Assembly (NCBI GenBank): GCA_030054035.1
Contig: JASGCS010000005.1
Coordinates: 50,400-114,115 of the forward strand
Direction of reading: 5' to 3'
Length of the DNA: 63,716 nt
DNA from: Candidatus Methylacidiphilales bacterium
GTDB taxonomy: Bacteria; Pseudomonadota; Gammaproteobacteria; JASGCS01
A program made the translations under genes and the position numbers. Positions 16,817 to 26,306 of this stretch are shown one piece after another (positions within the stretch are counted from its first letter, which is position 1; each line of letters begins with the position of its first letter). The notes below the pieces were generated by a model. It was not told where the DNA came from. It worked only from the letters and a program-made list of their open reading frames with translations, and made no database searches.

Positions 16817-19652
16817 CCAACCACATCAAAGTTTTGTAGTTACTGCATCAGCGGGAAGTGGTAAGACCCACGCCCTGCTCTCCAGATATTTACGATTGCT
16901 GGTTACCACGCCAAACCCCGCACAGATTTTAGTGGTTACCTTTTCAAGAAAATCAGCGCAAGATGTCACACGAAAGATACATGAGCTCGTGCGTCAAGCC
17001 GCCTTAGGAAACCAACAAGAAATTGAAGCGCTCCTCACGCGCATTGGCTTGACGCCTTCAGAGAAAACCATTCTAAGTTTACAATCGCTCTATAACAAAA
17101 TTTATTTAGGTAATCAAGGCTTAAAGATAAAAACTTTTCATTCTTTTTTTCTTGAACTCGTACAAACCGTACCGCGAGGACTCGGGTTAGCATTACCGGG
17201 TACCGTGTTAGATAACCCCATTACGCTCCATGATCAAGTATTTAACCAACTTATGCAACAACCGTTGCGTTCAGAAGGAAGTAGACATCTCCTTACATTA
17301 TTAATTCATGTAGGGGGATTGTTTACTACTAAAAAACTTCTCAGACAGTACTTAGAATTAAGAAATACGCTGGCGCTTGCCCAGCATGCTCACGGTATTG
17401 GCTCACTCTCGTATCACTGGCATAAAGCCGGCGAGCTATTTAACACTGCGGTACATCGCGAAGCGAGCCGTCAGTTTGTTTTTGAATATTCAGATATTGA
17501 ACTTGAAGCCTATGGTCTATTACAACACCAAGATGAATTTAGCTACCTTTACTATACCCTCTACAACAGAATTACCCATGTCTTAGTTGATGAATTTCAA
17601 GACACCAATCCTTTAGCATGGCAATGTTTGCACTCATTGCTCTCTGCAACGATGCAACAAGCAGATGACCGAGGAAGTCGAGGTTTTTTTATCGTGGGCG
17701 ACAACAAACAAATGATTTATAGCTTCAGAGGCGCACTTGCTGATATGCAACCACTCGCCTATTTGCGCTTAAGAGAATCTTTTGGGGCTGAGAGCGCTGA
17801 GCTAACCACTTCACACCGTTGCCCGACTCCGATTCTTGCTTTTGTTAATGCAGTTTTTAGTTCTTGTGCCACACTGAGCTCACCATCATTTACTTTTAGT
17901 AATCACATTGCCAGCAATCCAAATAAAAAAGGAAGAGTGGAAATAGGTCACATGTTTGGCGACAGCGCAAAACAATCCAAAGCAAATGCAGAGCAAGAGT
18001 CAATGTTTGTAGCTAAAAAAATCAAGGACTTGGTAGCGGGCCACATGAGCATTGCAGGAGTGGCCTATCGTTATAGCGATGTTATGATTCTTAGAAAAAA
18101 CCGACTGCGTAGCCAACTATTAGAAAAGGCATTAGCAGAAGTCGGAGTACCATTCATAAGCGATGATGAAAAAAACGGCTACGAAGATGAAACAGTACTT
18201 GCGCTTATTTCTCTGATGCGTTGGGTTACCCGATCTACTTCCACGCAGGCAAATGGAAGTTTGCTAGATTTTATTTGTAGCGAATTGGCTGGGTTAAGTC
18301 AGTCTAACATTCAAGCGATACTATCTTTACAAGAATTAAGAATAGCGCAAAGTGAAACTGCTTCATCAATACTACTTTGGGATACGCTACACCTGGTCGT
18401 GAAGCAACAAGCGAACGACCTTACCCTATTGCTAAGTACATTAGAATACTGTGTTTCCCATTGGGTAGAATATACTCCCCATGATCTATTAACCATGGTG
18501 TTGGCAAAATTACGATTTGAGGAGCGTGTTTATGATTTTGCGCCAATCACTCCAATTGCAGTAGCGGCATTTTTAGATAGCGCCTTGTCTTTTCGGCAAG
18601 GGCGCTACCCATCCATGCGTGATTTCTTAAGCTACACTGAGCAGCTCCTAGAGCTTGGTGCGTTACAATTAGCAACCCCACCCACCGAGCGAGACGCAGT
18701 GCGAATATTAACTATTCATGCTGCAAAAGGGCTTGAAGCAAAAGTTGTTTTTTTTATGGATGTTGCCTGTCCAACTGAACAGGGAAAATACAAAACGCAT
18801 CTTGAGCGAAATGGGTTAACTATTAGTTCAGTTTCACTCTTTGATAGCAATAAACCAGTTACTGACAAGATTAAAAAAAACTGGGAGGAAGCGGCGATGA
18901 TAGAACTTGCCAATCTCATGTATGTTGCGCTAACCAGAGCCTCTGAGCTACTGATTCTCAGCGCCCATTATCCATCCAAGCGAACTGAGCAAAGTATACA
19001 GTGGTTTGAATTTTTTAAGCAATCATTACCTCATCCTCAGGAAGAATTATCTTGGGGGGTTGGCTATGGCGATACATTTGTTCAGGGAGCATTAAGCGAC
19101 ATGGTGTCCCCAACAATCGGCAAACTCGTGGCGAAGCGGCCAACCTTGCGACAAAAGCCAATCCATGCACAAACCAAGCCCGCAGTTTTTTCAAGCCGTT
19201 TAGAAATTTTAGCTCTAGATCGAGGCACGATTATGCACCGAATGCTGTATCTATTAAGCAATCCCCAGGCTAAACTTGATCTTTCCACTACGCAATTAAA
19301 AATCTATTGTCAAGCCGTGGGGAATAGTGAACAGGAGATTGCCCAACTTGCCAGCCAAGCTCTTGCCATTATCAATAACCCTTCTTTTGATTGGATATTC
19401 TCAAAGTATAAAGAGGCCTTTAAAGAACTTCCCCTCTATGCCGAATCACTCGGAGGCAAAATAATCATAGATAGATTAATTGTCACTGATGTAGCGGTGT
19501 ATGTTATTGATTTCAAAACTGGTGTATATCGCTCAGAATATAGAACGCAACTTGAAATCTATCGTAGCTATGTAACCTATCTCTACCCAAATCTCCCCAT
19601 TCACACTGGAGTTCTCTTGATAGATTCCAATCGCTACCTACCGTTTGAATAG
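16800..19652 (+). CDS. RecB/AddA-like UvrD-family helicase-nuclease
   Basis: This 950-residue protein begins with the helicase motif I TASAGSGKTHALL (about 12-24), followed by DEFQDTNPLAW (motif II), FIVGDNKQMIYSFRGA (motif III), TIHAAKGLEAKVVFF (motif V) and YVALTRASELLIL (motif VI). The C-terminus has a RecB-family nuclease signature, IIDRLIV ... VYVIDFKTG ... QLEIYRSY. It should process double-strand DNA ends for recombination, as AddA does. AddA is normally about 1100-1200 residues and encoded beside addB; no addB or recC/recD is visible here, so a partner must be elsewhere or it may act alone. It is divergent from parE with a 22-bp gap. Confidence 0.88.
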   Translation: MTLDLNQPHQSFVVTASAGSGKTHALLSRYLRLLVTTPNPAQILVVTFSRKSAQDVTRKIHELVRQAALGNQQEIEALLTRIGLTPSEKTILSLQSLYNKIYLGNQGLKIKTFHSFFLELVQTVPRGLGLALPGTVLDNPITLHDQVFNQLMQQPLRSEGSRHLLTLLIHVGGLFTTKKLLRQYLELRNTLALAQHAHGIGSLSYHWHKAGELFNTAVHREASRQFVFEYSDIELEAYGLLQHQDEFSYLYYTLYNRITHVLVDEFQDTNPLAWQCLHSLLSATMQQADDRGSRGFFIVGDNKQMIYSFRGALADMQPLAYLRLRESFGAESAELTTSHRCPTPILAFVNAVFSSCATLSSPSFTFSNHIASNPNKKGRVEIGHMFGDSAKQSKANAEQESMFVAKKIKDLVAGHMSIAGVAYRYSDVMILRKNRLRSQLLEKALAEVGVPFISDDEKNGYEDETVLALISLMRWVTRSTSTQANGSLLDFICSELAGLSQSNIQAILSLQELRIAQSETASSILLWDTLHLVVKQQANDLTLLLSTLEYCVSHWVEYTPHDLLTMVLAKLRFEERVYDFAPITPIAVAAFLDSALSFRQGRYPSMRDFLSYTEQLLELGALQLATPPTERDAVRILTIHAAKGLEAKVVFFMDVACPTEQGKYKTHLERNGLTISSVSLFDSNKPVTDKIKKNWEEAAMIELANLMYVALTRASELLILSAHYPSKRTEQSIQWFEFFKQSLPHPQEELSWGVGYGDTFVQGALSDMVSPTIGKLVAKRPTLRQKPIHAQTKPAVFSSRLEILALDRGTIMHRMLYLLSNPQAKLDLSTTQLKIYCQAVGNSEQEIAQLASQALAIINNPSFDWIFSKYKEAFKELPLYAESLGGKIIIDRLIVTDVAVYVIDFKTGVYRSEYRTQLEIYRSYVTYLYPNLPIHTGVLLIDSNRYLPFE

Positions 19653-19690
19653 CTATTGTTTGTTACGGTACAATACTGTTAAACAGAACG

Positions 19691-21400
19691 ATGATATCTA
19701 TAGATGAATTAATAACAAGAAAATTTAAGCAAAGTGATAAAAGTAAACTGCGCGGATTGCTGGTATTATTTTTACAATGGCTGATACGAGAGCAAGACCT
19801 CCAAGTGCTACAAAAAAAATATGCGGATCTTAAAGCAACATCATTTTGTGACGCACTGCTTAGAGAATTTATAGTAAATGTACAGTGTAAACATCTAGAA
19901 TTGGAAAATATCCCTAGTCAAGGTAGATGCTTAGTATTAGCCAACCATCCAGTTGGAGCACTTGACGCGTTGGCCTTAGTTGTAGCAATTAGCAAAATAC
20001 GAGATGATATCAAGATCATCGCCAGTGAGTTACTCTCGGGGGTGGATAATTTACGCCCGATTCTAATTCCCATTGACTATGAACGAGGAATTATTAGTGA
20101 GTCTTCCATGCAAGAAATATTTAAACATGGAAAGGATGGATTGCTTATTCATTTTCCCGCTCTTGAAGTTTCCAGAAATAGTATTTATGAAAAATATTGG
20201 CATAGTACTTTTATTTCCATTGTACGAAAATTACAATGTCCGATCTTGCCAGTCTTTATATCTGCACGACATACATTATTTTTTAAATTTGTTGCCATGA
20301 TAAGTCAACATTTGAGCAAACTTTTATTGCCTAGGGAAATGTGGTGGATGAAAAACTCAACCATCAATTTAACTATTGGTGAACTCATTCCATTCAAACA
20401 AATTTTTAATAACCAGTTCTCAGAGGCTACGGTAACTTCCAGACTGAGAAAACATTTAATTCATCTTGGCGAAGATAAAGAGTTGATATTTAGAACTGAA
20501 GCTGGGATCGCATTGCCAGAAAAAAGAAGTCACCTTAAACAATTCCTAAATAAACTCACCCCAATACTAAGTATTGAATCAGGATTACAGGTGTACTTGT
20601 GCGGTGCAGACGCCAATTCACCGCTACTAAAAGAAATTGGGAGATTGCGAGAGATTTCTTTTCGCACCAGTGGCACCGGCAGTGGAAAAGCCTATGATAC
20701 CGACAAATTTGACAATCATTATAAACACTTAGTGCTATGGAATGATGCAGAGCTTGAAATAATGGGAGCGTACCGACTTGGGATTGGGAAAGAAATAATG
20801 GCACAGCAAGGGAGTGGAGGTTTTTACTCAAGTACCTTATATTCATTTAGTCCTGACTTCTTGGCGATTCTGCCAGAGTCAATAGAGTTTGGCAGAAGCT
20901 TTGTACAACCAAAATACTGGAACAGCAAAGCTTTGGAACATCTTTGGGCTGGAATAGGAGCCTTCATTTCTAACCATCAAGAGATAAAATTTTTTTTCGG
21001 ACCGGTGTCACTACCTGATTCTTTAAGCAGCGTAGCTACTTCATTGATTGTTGCCTATTACCAAACGTTTTACACATTGCATGGATCGCAAAATGTTTCA
21101 GCTCAGCATCGCTATCCATACCTGGTCAACAAAACAGATTTAAAAGAATTTAGTTCAATTTTTACACAAAACGATCCAGTCATACGGCAACAAGAATTTA
21201 GACTTGCGCTTAAAAATATGGGTTCTAGAATCCCTACACTTTTTAAGCAGTATAGTGAATTAGTAGAAGATGGAGGAGTTGCATTTGTTAGTTTTGGAAT
21301 AGATCCTGATTTTACTAATTGTATTGATGGGCTGATGTTGCTACGGTGTGATTACCTCAAGCAAGATAAATTAAAACGATACAACATATCACGAGTTTGA
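19691..21400 (+). CDS. Bifunctional acyltransferase, OlsF-like ornithine lipid synthase
   Basis: This 569-residue protein has two acyltransferase parts. The N-terminal half has the phospholipid-acyltransferase block VLANHPVGALDAL (about 77-89) and a second block LLIHFPALEVSR, as in OlsA-type lysolipid acyltransferases. The C-terminal half (from about 300) is a hemolysin/OlsB-like GNAT domain with EISFRTSGTGSGKAYDTDKFD and HLVLWN. OlsF of Serratia has this order and length and makes ornithine lipids in one polypeptide. Phosphorus-free ornithine lipids replace phospholipids under stress. The domain order makes OlsF the best guess; the substrate is inferred. It is convergent with znuA and overlaps it by 12 nt. 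Confidence 0.72.
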   Translation: MISIDELITRKFKQSDKSKLRGLLVLFLQWLIREQDLQVLQKKYADLKATSFCDALLREFIVNVQCKHLELENIPSQGRCLVLANHPVGALDALALVVAISKIRDDIKIIASELLSGVDNLRPILIPIDYERGIISESSMQEIFKHGKDGLLIHFPALEVSRNSIYEKYWHSTFISIVRKLQCPILPVFISARHTLFFKFVAMISQHLSKLLLPREMWWMKNSTINLTIGELIPFKQIFNNQFSEATVTSRLRKHLIHLGEDKELIFRTEAGIALPEKRSHLKQFLNKLTPILSIESGLQVYLCGADANSPLLKEIGRLREISFRTSGTGSGKAYDTDKFDNHYKHLVLWNDAELEIMGAYRLGIGKEIMAQQGSGGFYSSTLYSFSPDFLAILPESIEFGRSFVQPKYWNSKALEHLWAGIGAFISNHQEIKFFFGPVSLPDSLSSVATSLIVAYYQTFYTLHGSQNVSAQHRYPYLVNKTDLKEFSSIFTQNDPVIRQQEFRLALKNMGSRIPTLFKQYSELVEDGGVAFVSFGIDPDFTNCIDGLMLLRCDYLKQDKLKRYNISRV

Positions 21401-22279
21401 AAAACAACGCGCCAATTCCTCGGCAAGCGTTATTAAATCTTCGGGGTAACTATTCGCTTCACCATATTTCCTTGCTCGGATACCAATCGGTTGTGCGACA
21501 ATGTACTGAATCGGTAATTTTTTTATTGTCCGTTCAAGCCATGGTGGAGGCACTGCGCTATCACTAATTAGACAATAGGCTCTTTCAGCAGTCACACGGC
21601 GCTGGAAGCGTAGCAACGCTTCTGCTGAAGGGGCTTCATGGTGATAGCTATGGGTTAAAAGCGAAATGGGATCTGTGAGCCCCGCGGATCTGGCAAAATA
21701 TTTCCAACCTCCGGTTGGAGTTACCCAAGCTCGATGTTTATAGGAGACCAAGAGATTTTGGATTTTTTTTGTCGCAGTACGCAATGTTGAGATGTACTGC
21801 GAAGCATTTTGCTTGATTTTTTGCGAATGATCTGGAAAAATTGTAAGTAGTGTTGCTTCAAGTCCCGAGACTAATGGCACCGCTTGCTCAAGGTCCTGCC
21901 AAAGATGAATGTCTGGATTTTTATTGATGTCAGCAATCCAGTTACAAGTTACAATTTCACATAGAACAACCCTTGTCACAGCAGGTGCCACACTATGGAT
22001 TTTTTGGTGTAGCGCACTTTGAGAATTTTTATCTAAGAAAACTATGAGTGAGGAATGTAACACCGATAACGATTGCCGTGGGGTGAGGGATGAGAGATGT
22101 TCATCTTGCTCTACCTGCACCAGTGAAATGACCGTAACATTTGGAATTGCTGAGGTAAGCGCACGCACCAATGAAGTTAAAAACGGGAGTGTGGTAATAA
22201 TGTTCGTAGGAGCCTGCTGAGCAATTCCTACGGAATAGTAGAGGCTAAAAAAAAGCACTGCCAATACTTTCCATTTCAT
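21389..22279 (-). CDS. znuA: Zinc ABC transporter, periplasmic binding protein (ZnuA-like)
   Basis: This protein of about 296 residues starts with a signal peptide (MKWKVLAVLFFSLYYSVGIA, cleavage after GIA). It belongs to the ZnuA/TroA cluster of metal-binding proteins: EDEHLSSLTPRQ resembles the first metal-histidine region and DIHLWQDLEQAV the family's DPHxWL block; SYHHEAPSA holds further histidines. The long His-rich loop of E. coli ZnuA is absent. A longer frame reaches 22324 but would put 15 residues in front of a perfect signal peptide, so I place the start at 22279. It is divergent from znuCB, so the promoter region is shared and co-regulation is expected. Confidence 0.8.
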   Translation of the reverse strand: MKWKVLAVLFFSLYYSVGIAQQAPTNIITTLPFLTSLVRALTSAIPNVTVISLVQVEQDEHLSSLTPRQSLSVLHSSLIVFLDKNSQSALHQKIHSVAPAVTRVVLCEIVTCNWIADINKNPDIHLWQDLEQAVPLVSGLEATLLTIFPDHSQKIKQNASQYISTLRTATKKIQNLLVSYKHRAWVTPTGGWKYFARSAGLTDPISLLTHSYHHEAPSAEALLRFQRRVTAERAYCLISDSAVPPPWLERTIKKLPIQYIVAQPIGIRARKYGEANSYPEDLITLAEELARCFSNS

Positions 22280-22322
22280 ATCTAACATTATATACTTCAC
22301 CTTGTATAATAAACAACTTACC
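22280..22322. promoter_or_regulatory. Divergent znuA / znuCB promoter with inverted repeat
   Basis: Facing -10 elements are visible: TATAAT at 22305-22310 on the plus strand (with CTAACA 17 bp upstream) and TATAAT at 22287-22292 on the minus strand. Between them TTATATAC and GTATAATA form an imperfect inverted repeat around an 8-bp spacer. This is a natural place for a zinc-responsive repressor such as Zur, but the match to known Zur boxes is weak. Confidence 0.5.
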
Positions 22323-23039
22323 ATGAACGCCCTACTTCATGCAACCAATCTCAATGTCATTAAAAATCAAATTAAAATTATTGACTCAGTTAGTCTATCT
22401 ATAATCCCCAAAGATTTTATCACTATCATTGGTCCTAACGGAGCAGGTAAAACAACATTAATAAAAACCCTGATGGGGTTGGAACGGGTATCAAGCGGAT
22501 CAATCGAAAAGAACCCGTTGTGTAGTTTTGCTTACATGCCACAGGATCAAAAAATTAACCCATCGATTCCAATGAGAGTTGCTGATTATTTAGTGCTTGG
22601 TAATAGCCACCCCGACACTACCTTACACAAGGAGTTGCTCAGTAGTTGTGATCTTCACCACCTTCAACATATTCAAATTTCACAGATTTCCAGTGGTGAA
22701 TTAAAACGAGTTCAATTATGTCGGGTATTGCTTAAAAAACCAGGATTATTATTCTTAGATGAACCCACCCAATACTTAGACTTACCAAGTCAAGCGGCCC
22801 TATATAAAATTATTCAAACCTATTATGAAACCTATCCAATAGCTATTGTCATGGTATCACATGACCTACACTGGGTTATGGCAGAGAGTAAACAGGTGCT
22901 GTGTTTTTATCATCATATTTGTTGCTCGGGCACCCCAGAAACTGTTGCACAGGATAAGGAATTTATTGAAATTTTTGGCAGTGAATTTGCAGGCACCATG
23001 GCGCGATATCGGCATCACCATGATCACACCCACGCTTGA
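22323..23039 (+). CDS. znuC: Zinc ABC transporter ATPase (ZnuC-like)
   Basis: This is an ABC ATPase of 238 residues from the ATG at 22323. It has Walker A GPNGAGKTT, signature ISSGELKRVQL, Walker B LLFLDEPTQYLD and the switch histidine in VMVSHDLHWV. The end, YRHHHDHTHA, is a histidine-rich metal-binding tail typical of ZnuC. It powers zinc import through ZnuB. A frame from 22302 adds seven residues, but the internal Met fits the family start better. ZnuB follows after four bases. Confidence 0.88.
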   Translation: MNALLHATNLNVIKNQIKIIDSVSLSIIPKDFITIIGPNGAGKTTLIKTLMGLERVSSGSIEKNPLCSFAYMPQDQKINPSIPMRVADYLVLGNSHPDTTLHKELLSSCDLHHLQHIQISQISSGELKRVQLCRVLLKKPGLLFLDEPTQYLDLPSQAALYKIIQTYYETYPIAIVMVSHDLHWVMAESKQVLCFYHHICCSGTPETVAQDKEFIEIFGSEFAGTMARYRHHHDHTHA

Positions 23040-23043
23040 TACG

Positions 23044-23856
23044 ATGGAACAATTTTTTGAATTAGTAACTACAGACTTCGTGCTTCTAGCGTTGGTGTCA
23101 GCAATTTTATTTTCATGTGTCACTGGAACGATTGGCTGTTTTTTGTTGTGGAGAAACTTATCTTTTCTGAGCGATTCAATGGCGCACAGTACATTTCTTG
23201 GCGTTGCGCTCGGATATGTTGTCGCGATCAACCCCACCATATCCTCAATAGCGGTACTGTCAGTTTTTTTAATACTCTTTGTCGTCTTACTTCGCGCGCA
23301 TACTAACTCACGCGATGCGCTGCTCAGCGCTCTAGCACAGTGGTTTTTTGCCTTAGGTGTTTTAATACTTTCTACCGCAGAGGTGGCAACAAGCAACTTT
23401 CAAGCAATGTTGTTTGGAGATCTCTTAAGCGTAACTATTCTTGATCTGTGCTTACTCATGGTAATCGTACTAGTTACTTTAGTGTTCTTATATTTCCACT
23501 TTAATAATTTAATCCTAATATCATTTCACTCAGATCTTGCGCTTGCAGAAGGTATTGCGGTAAAGAACATTGAATTAGCGCTTACTTGTATTTGTGGTGT
23601 GATTATTGTTTTTGCCATCAAGACGATTGGAATTTTACTGGTTAGTGCCTTAATGGTGTTACCAGCTTTGTATGCCCAGGTAATCGCAGTATCCCCTAAA
23701 CAATCAGTGCTCATTTCAACGCTAATGAGCGTGCTCATGGTCACTACCGGAATACTACTTTCGCTAGTGTTTAACTTTCCCCCAAGCCCAACCATTGTAT
23801 TTTGTATGGGCTCTGCATATATGATTCAAAAAATTTATCTTCGACTGGCTAGGTAG
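23044..23856 (+). CDS. znuB: Zinc ABC transporter permease (ZnuB-like)
   Basis: This permease of 270 residues has about eight membrane segments. It belongs to the ABC-3 family: GCFLLWRNLSFLSDSMAHSTFLGVALGY contains the family's conserved DxxxHxxxxG block that faces the ATPase, and VSALMVLPALYAQ is the characteristic later helix. The frame is open far upstream inside znuC; I choose the ATG at 23044, four bases after the znuC stop, because it gives the usual ZnuB N-terminus (MEQFFELV). It ends convergently with the glycosylase gene, overlapping by 8 nt. Confidence 0.85.
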   Translation: MEQFFELVTTDFVLLALVSAILFSCVTGTIGCFLLWRNLSFLSDSMAHSTFLGVALGYVVAINPTISSIAVLSVFLILFVVLLRAHTNSRDALLSALAQWFFALGVLILSTAEVATSNFQAMLFGDLLSVTILDLCLLMVIVLVTLVFLYFHFNNLILISFHSDLALAEGIAVKNIELALTCICGVIIVFAIKTIGILLVSALMVLPALYAQVIAVSPKQSVLISTLMSVLMVTTGILLSLVFNFPPSPTIVFCMGSAYMIQKIYLRLAR

Positions 23857-24397
23857 GGATTTTTTTAATGCGTTTTCCGACCGGACAGGTATGATGATGT
23901 GCGCCAGGTAGTATGCCAATGCCAGTTAACAGTTCCTTGGTTACTTCCTGACCAATAAAGGTGAATTTGCTTTTGAGAATTGCCGTCCATTGCGCGAGCG
24001 TGCTACCGCGGTAAGACAGTAACCAAGCTCTGCAAGAGCTGTGGGTTTTTGTTATTTCAAGTATACTCGCAGCATTGTAAATAGTTGCTTTTATCTTGGC
24101 TTCACTTCTAATAATGTCTGAGTTATGCAATAACTCATCTATGGTTGGCTTTGTAAATGTAGCTACCTTGGCTATGCAAAAATCACAATAGGCCTTACGC
24201 AGAGCTGCTTCTTTAGATAAGATCAACCCCCAATTGAGTCCGGCTTGATGTATCTCCATCGTCAATCTTGCAAAAAATTCGTCATCTGATATCGGAAATC
24301 TACCATGGACCTCATCATGGTGCTTCCTATGTAAGCGAGCGTAGGCTGAAGATTTCTCTTCGTGAATTTTGACTGCTTTACAATATGATACAACCAT
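23849..24397 (-). CDS. tag: DNA-3-methyladenine glycosylase I (Tag)
   Basis: This 182-residue protein follows the Tag family: DDEFFARLTMEIHQAGLNWGLILSKEAALRKAY (alkyl-adenine pocket), IIRSEAKIKATIYNA, and the zinc-binding end GAHHHTCPVGKR. It excises 3-methyladenine from alkylated DNA. The zinc-snap N-terminus is altered: the usual CxWC block and EWGVP motif are replaced by SYCKAVKIHEEKSSAYARLHRKHHDE, so the N-terminal ligands are probably C6 and a later His. It is divergent from the PotD-like gene. Confidence 0.83.
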   Translation of the reverse strand: MVVSYCKAVKIHEEKSSAYARLHRKHHDEVHGRFPISDDEFFARLTMEIHQAGLNWGLILSKEAALRKAYCDFCIAKVATFTKPTIDELLHNSDIIRSEAKIKATIYNAASILEITKTHSSCRAWLLSYRGSTLAQWTAILKSKFTFIGQEVTKELLTGIGILPGAHHHTCPVGKRIKKIPT

Positions 24398-24418
24398 GAC
24401 TTATGATAAAGTATTAAT

Positions 24419-25501
24419 ATGAAAAAGATGTTTCGCGGTTCATTCTACTCCATTATAATCATTATCTTGGTAGCTACATTTGCTATTTTAGTTATTCCAT
24501 TGTATAGACATTCAACTAGTCAAGAATTACTTGTATTGTTGTGGAATACGAAATTGCCTGATAGTATTGTAAAACGATATCTAGATGAACGAGGTGTCAT
24601 GATCACGACTATTTCCCCAAAAACTCGAGATGAATTTTTCCGTGAACTAGACAATCGCAACCGTATTGTCTCTCTATCCCAGAAAATTGATTTAATTTTT
24701 GCACATGATGAGATTGCGCTTGAACTCGTTCAAAAAGATTACATCAAAGAAGTAAACTCAATCAATATACCTAACTTATCTCAATTAATTCCAGAAGCAT
24801 TTAACCACTATTACGATCAAAAAGCAACTCTAGTTATTCCGTATAGCGCAGGTCTGATTGGCATCATCCAGGACCTACGCTTTAACCGTCCTCAATTTAA
24901 AAAATGGTTAGACGTTGCCGTCAGCTTGTCAAACAATCCTCAAATCACACTTTTGGTGAACACATCAAATGCAACGAGACTTTTAAACCATATAAATGGT
25001 AATCGAGATTTTTGCACTGACTCAACCTATGTATTTACTGTAGCTAAAGTAATAGAAAATTCTTTATGGGACTATAATCCTCGAGGATCTCTAAATGAAT
25101 TAATAAACGCCAATAGTGAATTAACAATTGCAGATAGTGGTATGGGTATAGGTATTATGAGAATCAGCGAGTATTATAAATTTTTCTCATCCCCTGAAGG
25201 TGGAATGAAATTTTACACCACTTTAAGTGTGGCAAAATCAAGCTTTAAATCTGAGCAAGCTGAAGATTTTATTAACTTTATGTTCAGCATTAGAAATGCT
25301 GTACTTTACACCAATGAAACCAATTTATATCCCATGGTTAAAATTGACAGTAATTTACTAAACAATCAATTGTATCTCAGCGGTGGTTTTACAAACTTTT
25401 ACAATACCAACGATTCAATACTGCAAAAATGTAGCCCGTTAGAAGAAAATAAGTTAGACTATTCAAAACACTGGAATAAAGTCAAATTACCCTTTGAATA
25501 G
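24419..25501 (+). CDS. PotD-like extracytoplasmic binding protein, membrane-anchored
   Basis: This 360-residue protein has a single N-terminal hydrophobic helix (about 9-28, IIIIILVATFAILVIPLY) without a clear cleavage site. The rest resembles polyamine/iron binding proteins: LLVLLWNTKLPDSIVKRYLDERGV, then a two-lobed body with VIPYSAGLIGIIQD and SSPEGGMKFYTTLSVAKSS, close to the PotD pattern. Polyamine or a related small cation is the likely ligand. No permease or ATPase partner lies nearby, so it would depend on genes elsewhere. It precedes paaG by 13 bp on the same strand, although its relation to phenylacetate breakdown is unclear. Confidence 0.62.
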   Translation: MKKMFRGSFYSIIIIILVATFAILVIPLYRHSTSQELLVLLWNTKLPDSIVKRYLDERGVMITTISPKTRDEFFRELDNRNRIVSLSQKIDLIFAHDEIALELVQKDYIKEVNSINIPNLSQLIPEAFNHYYDQKATLVIPYSAGLIGIIQDLRFNRPQFKKWLDVAVSLSNNPQITLLVNTSNATRLLNHINGNRDFCTDSTYVFTVAKVIENSLWDYNPRGSLNELINANSELTIADSGMGIGIMRISEYYKFFSSPEGGMKFYTTLSVAKSSFKSEQAEDFINFMFSIRNAVLYTNETNLYPMVKIDSNLLNNQLYLSGGFTNFYNTNDSILQKCSPLEENKLDYSKHWNKVKLPFE

Positions 25502-25514
25502 CATATAATTAAGT

Positions 25515-26306
25515 ATGGTCCAAACCATTAAAAAATCAGTAAACGCACATATTGCTGAACTAACCCTCAACCGACCAGCTATGTTAAATAGTTTTAATGA
25601 GGAAATGCATCTTGAGCTCAGAGACTTATTGACATGGTGTCTAGACACTGATGATATAAAGTGCATAATACTCACGGGTGAAGGAAAAGGTTTTTGTGCC
25701 GGACAGGATTTGCAAGACCGCGCCACAAAGCCAGGACAAGAAGAGCGAGTGGATTTATCTTTGACTGTTGAGCGACATTATAATCCGCTTATCCGCACCC
25801 TAACTTCTATGCCAAAACCAATTATCGCTGCAGTAAATGGGGTAGCTGCTGGAGCTGGTGCAAGCATTGCGCTTGCATGTGATATAGTTATTGCCGCAAA
25901 ATCCGCTAGCTTCGTCCAAGCCTTTTCAAAAGTTGGTTTAGTGCCTGATTCAGGAGGAACTTGGTCATTACCCAATGCTATCGGCTTACCACGCGCTAGA
26001 GCGTTAGCTCTATTAGGCGAAAAACTCCCAGCAGAACGGGCCCATCAATGGGGTCTAATTTGGAATGTTGTGGATGACGACAAACTCTTAGGAGAAGCGA
26101 GAGCGGTCGCCTCGATACTTTGCGAACGAGCGCCCTTAGCAATCGCTGAAACCAAGCGGTTAATGCTCGAAGCATGTGGTGATTCGCTACTTAATCAATT
26201 AGATAAAGAGAGGGTCGTCATGGGCAAACTTGGATCTAGTAATGACTACCGTGAAGGCGTGTCGGCATTTTTAGAAAAACGCCCTCCTCAATTCAAAGGA
26301 TCATGA
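25515..26306 (+). CDS. paaG: Ring 1,2-epoxyphenylacetyl-CoA isomerase (PaaG)
   Basis: This 263-residue crotonase-fold enzyme converts ring 1,2-epoxyphenylacetyl-CoA to the oxepin form. It matches E. coli PaaG along its length: TLNRPAMLNSFNEEMH, GKGFCAGQDLQDR, VERHYNPLIRTL, KPIIAAVNGVAAGAGASIALACDIV, FSKVGLVPDSGGTWSLP (catalytic Asp region) and DYREGVSAFLEKRPPQF at the end. It opens the main paa run and overlaps paaI by 4 nt (ATGA). A TATAAT lies at 25504-25509, five bases before the ATG. Confidence 0.95.
   Translation: MVQTIKKSVNAHIAELTLNRPAMLNSFNEEMHLELRDLLTWCLDTDDIKCIILTGEGKGFCAGQDLQDRATKPGQEERVDLSLTVERHYNPLIRTLTSMPKPIIAAVNGVAAGAGASIALACDIVIAAKSASFVQAFSKVGLVPDSGGTWSLPNAIGLPRARALALLGEKLPAERAHQWGLIWNVVDDDKLLGEARAVASILCERAPLAIAETKRLMLEACGDSLLNQLDKERVVMGKLGSSNDYREGVSAFLEKRPPQFKGS

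Noticed and set aside
22846-23043. Upstream extension of znuB inside znuC
   Set aside because: The extra 66 residues have no relation to permeases; ATG at 23044 gives the family start.
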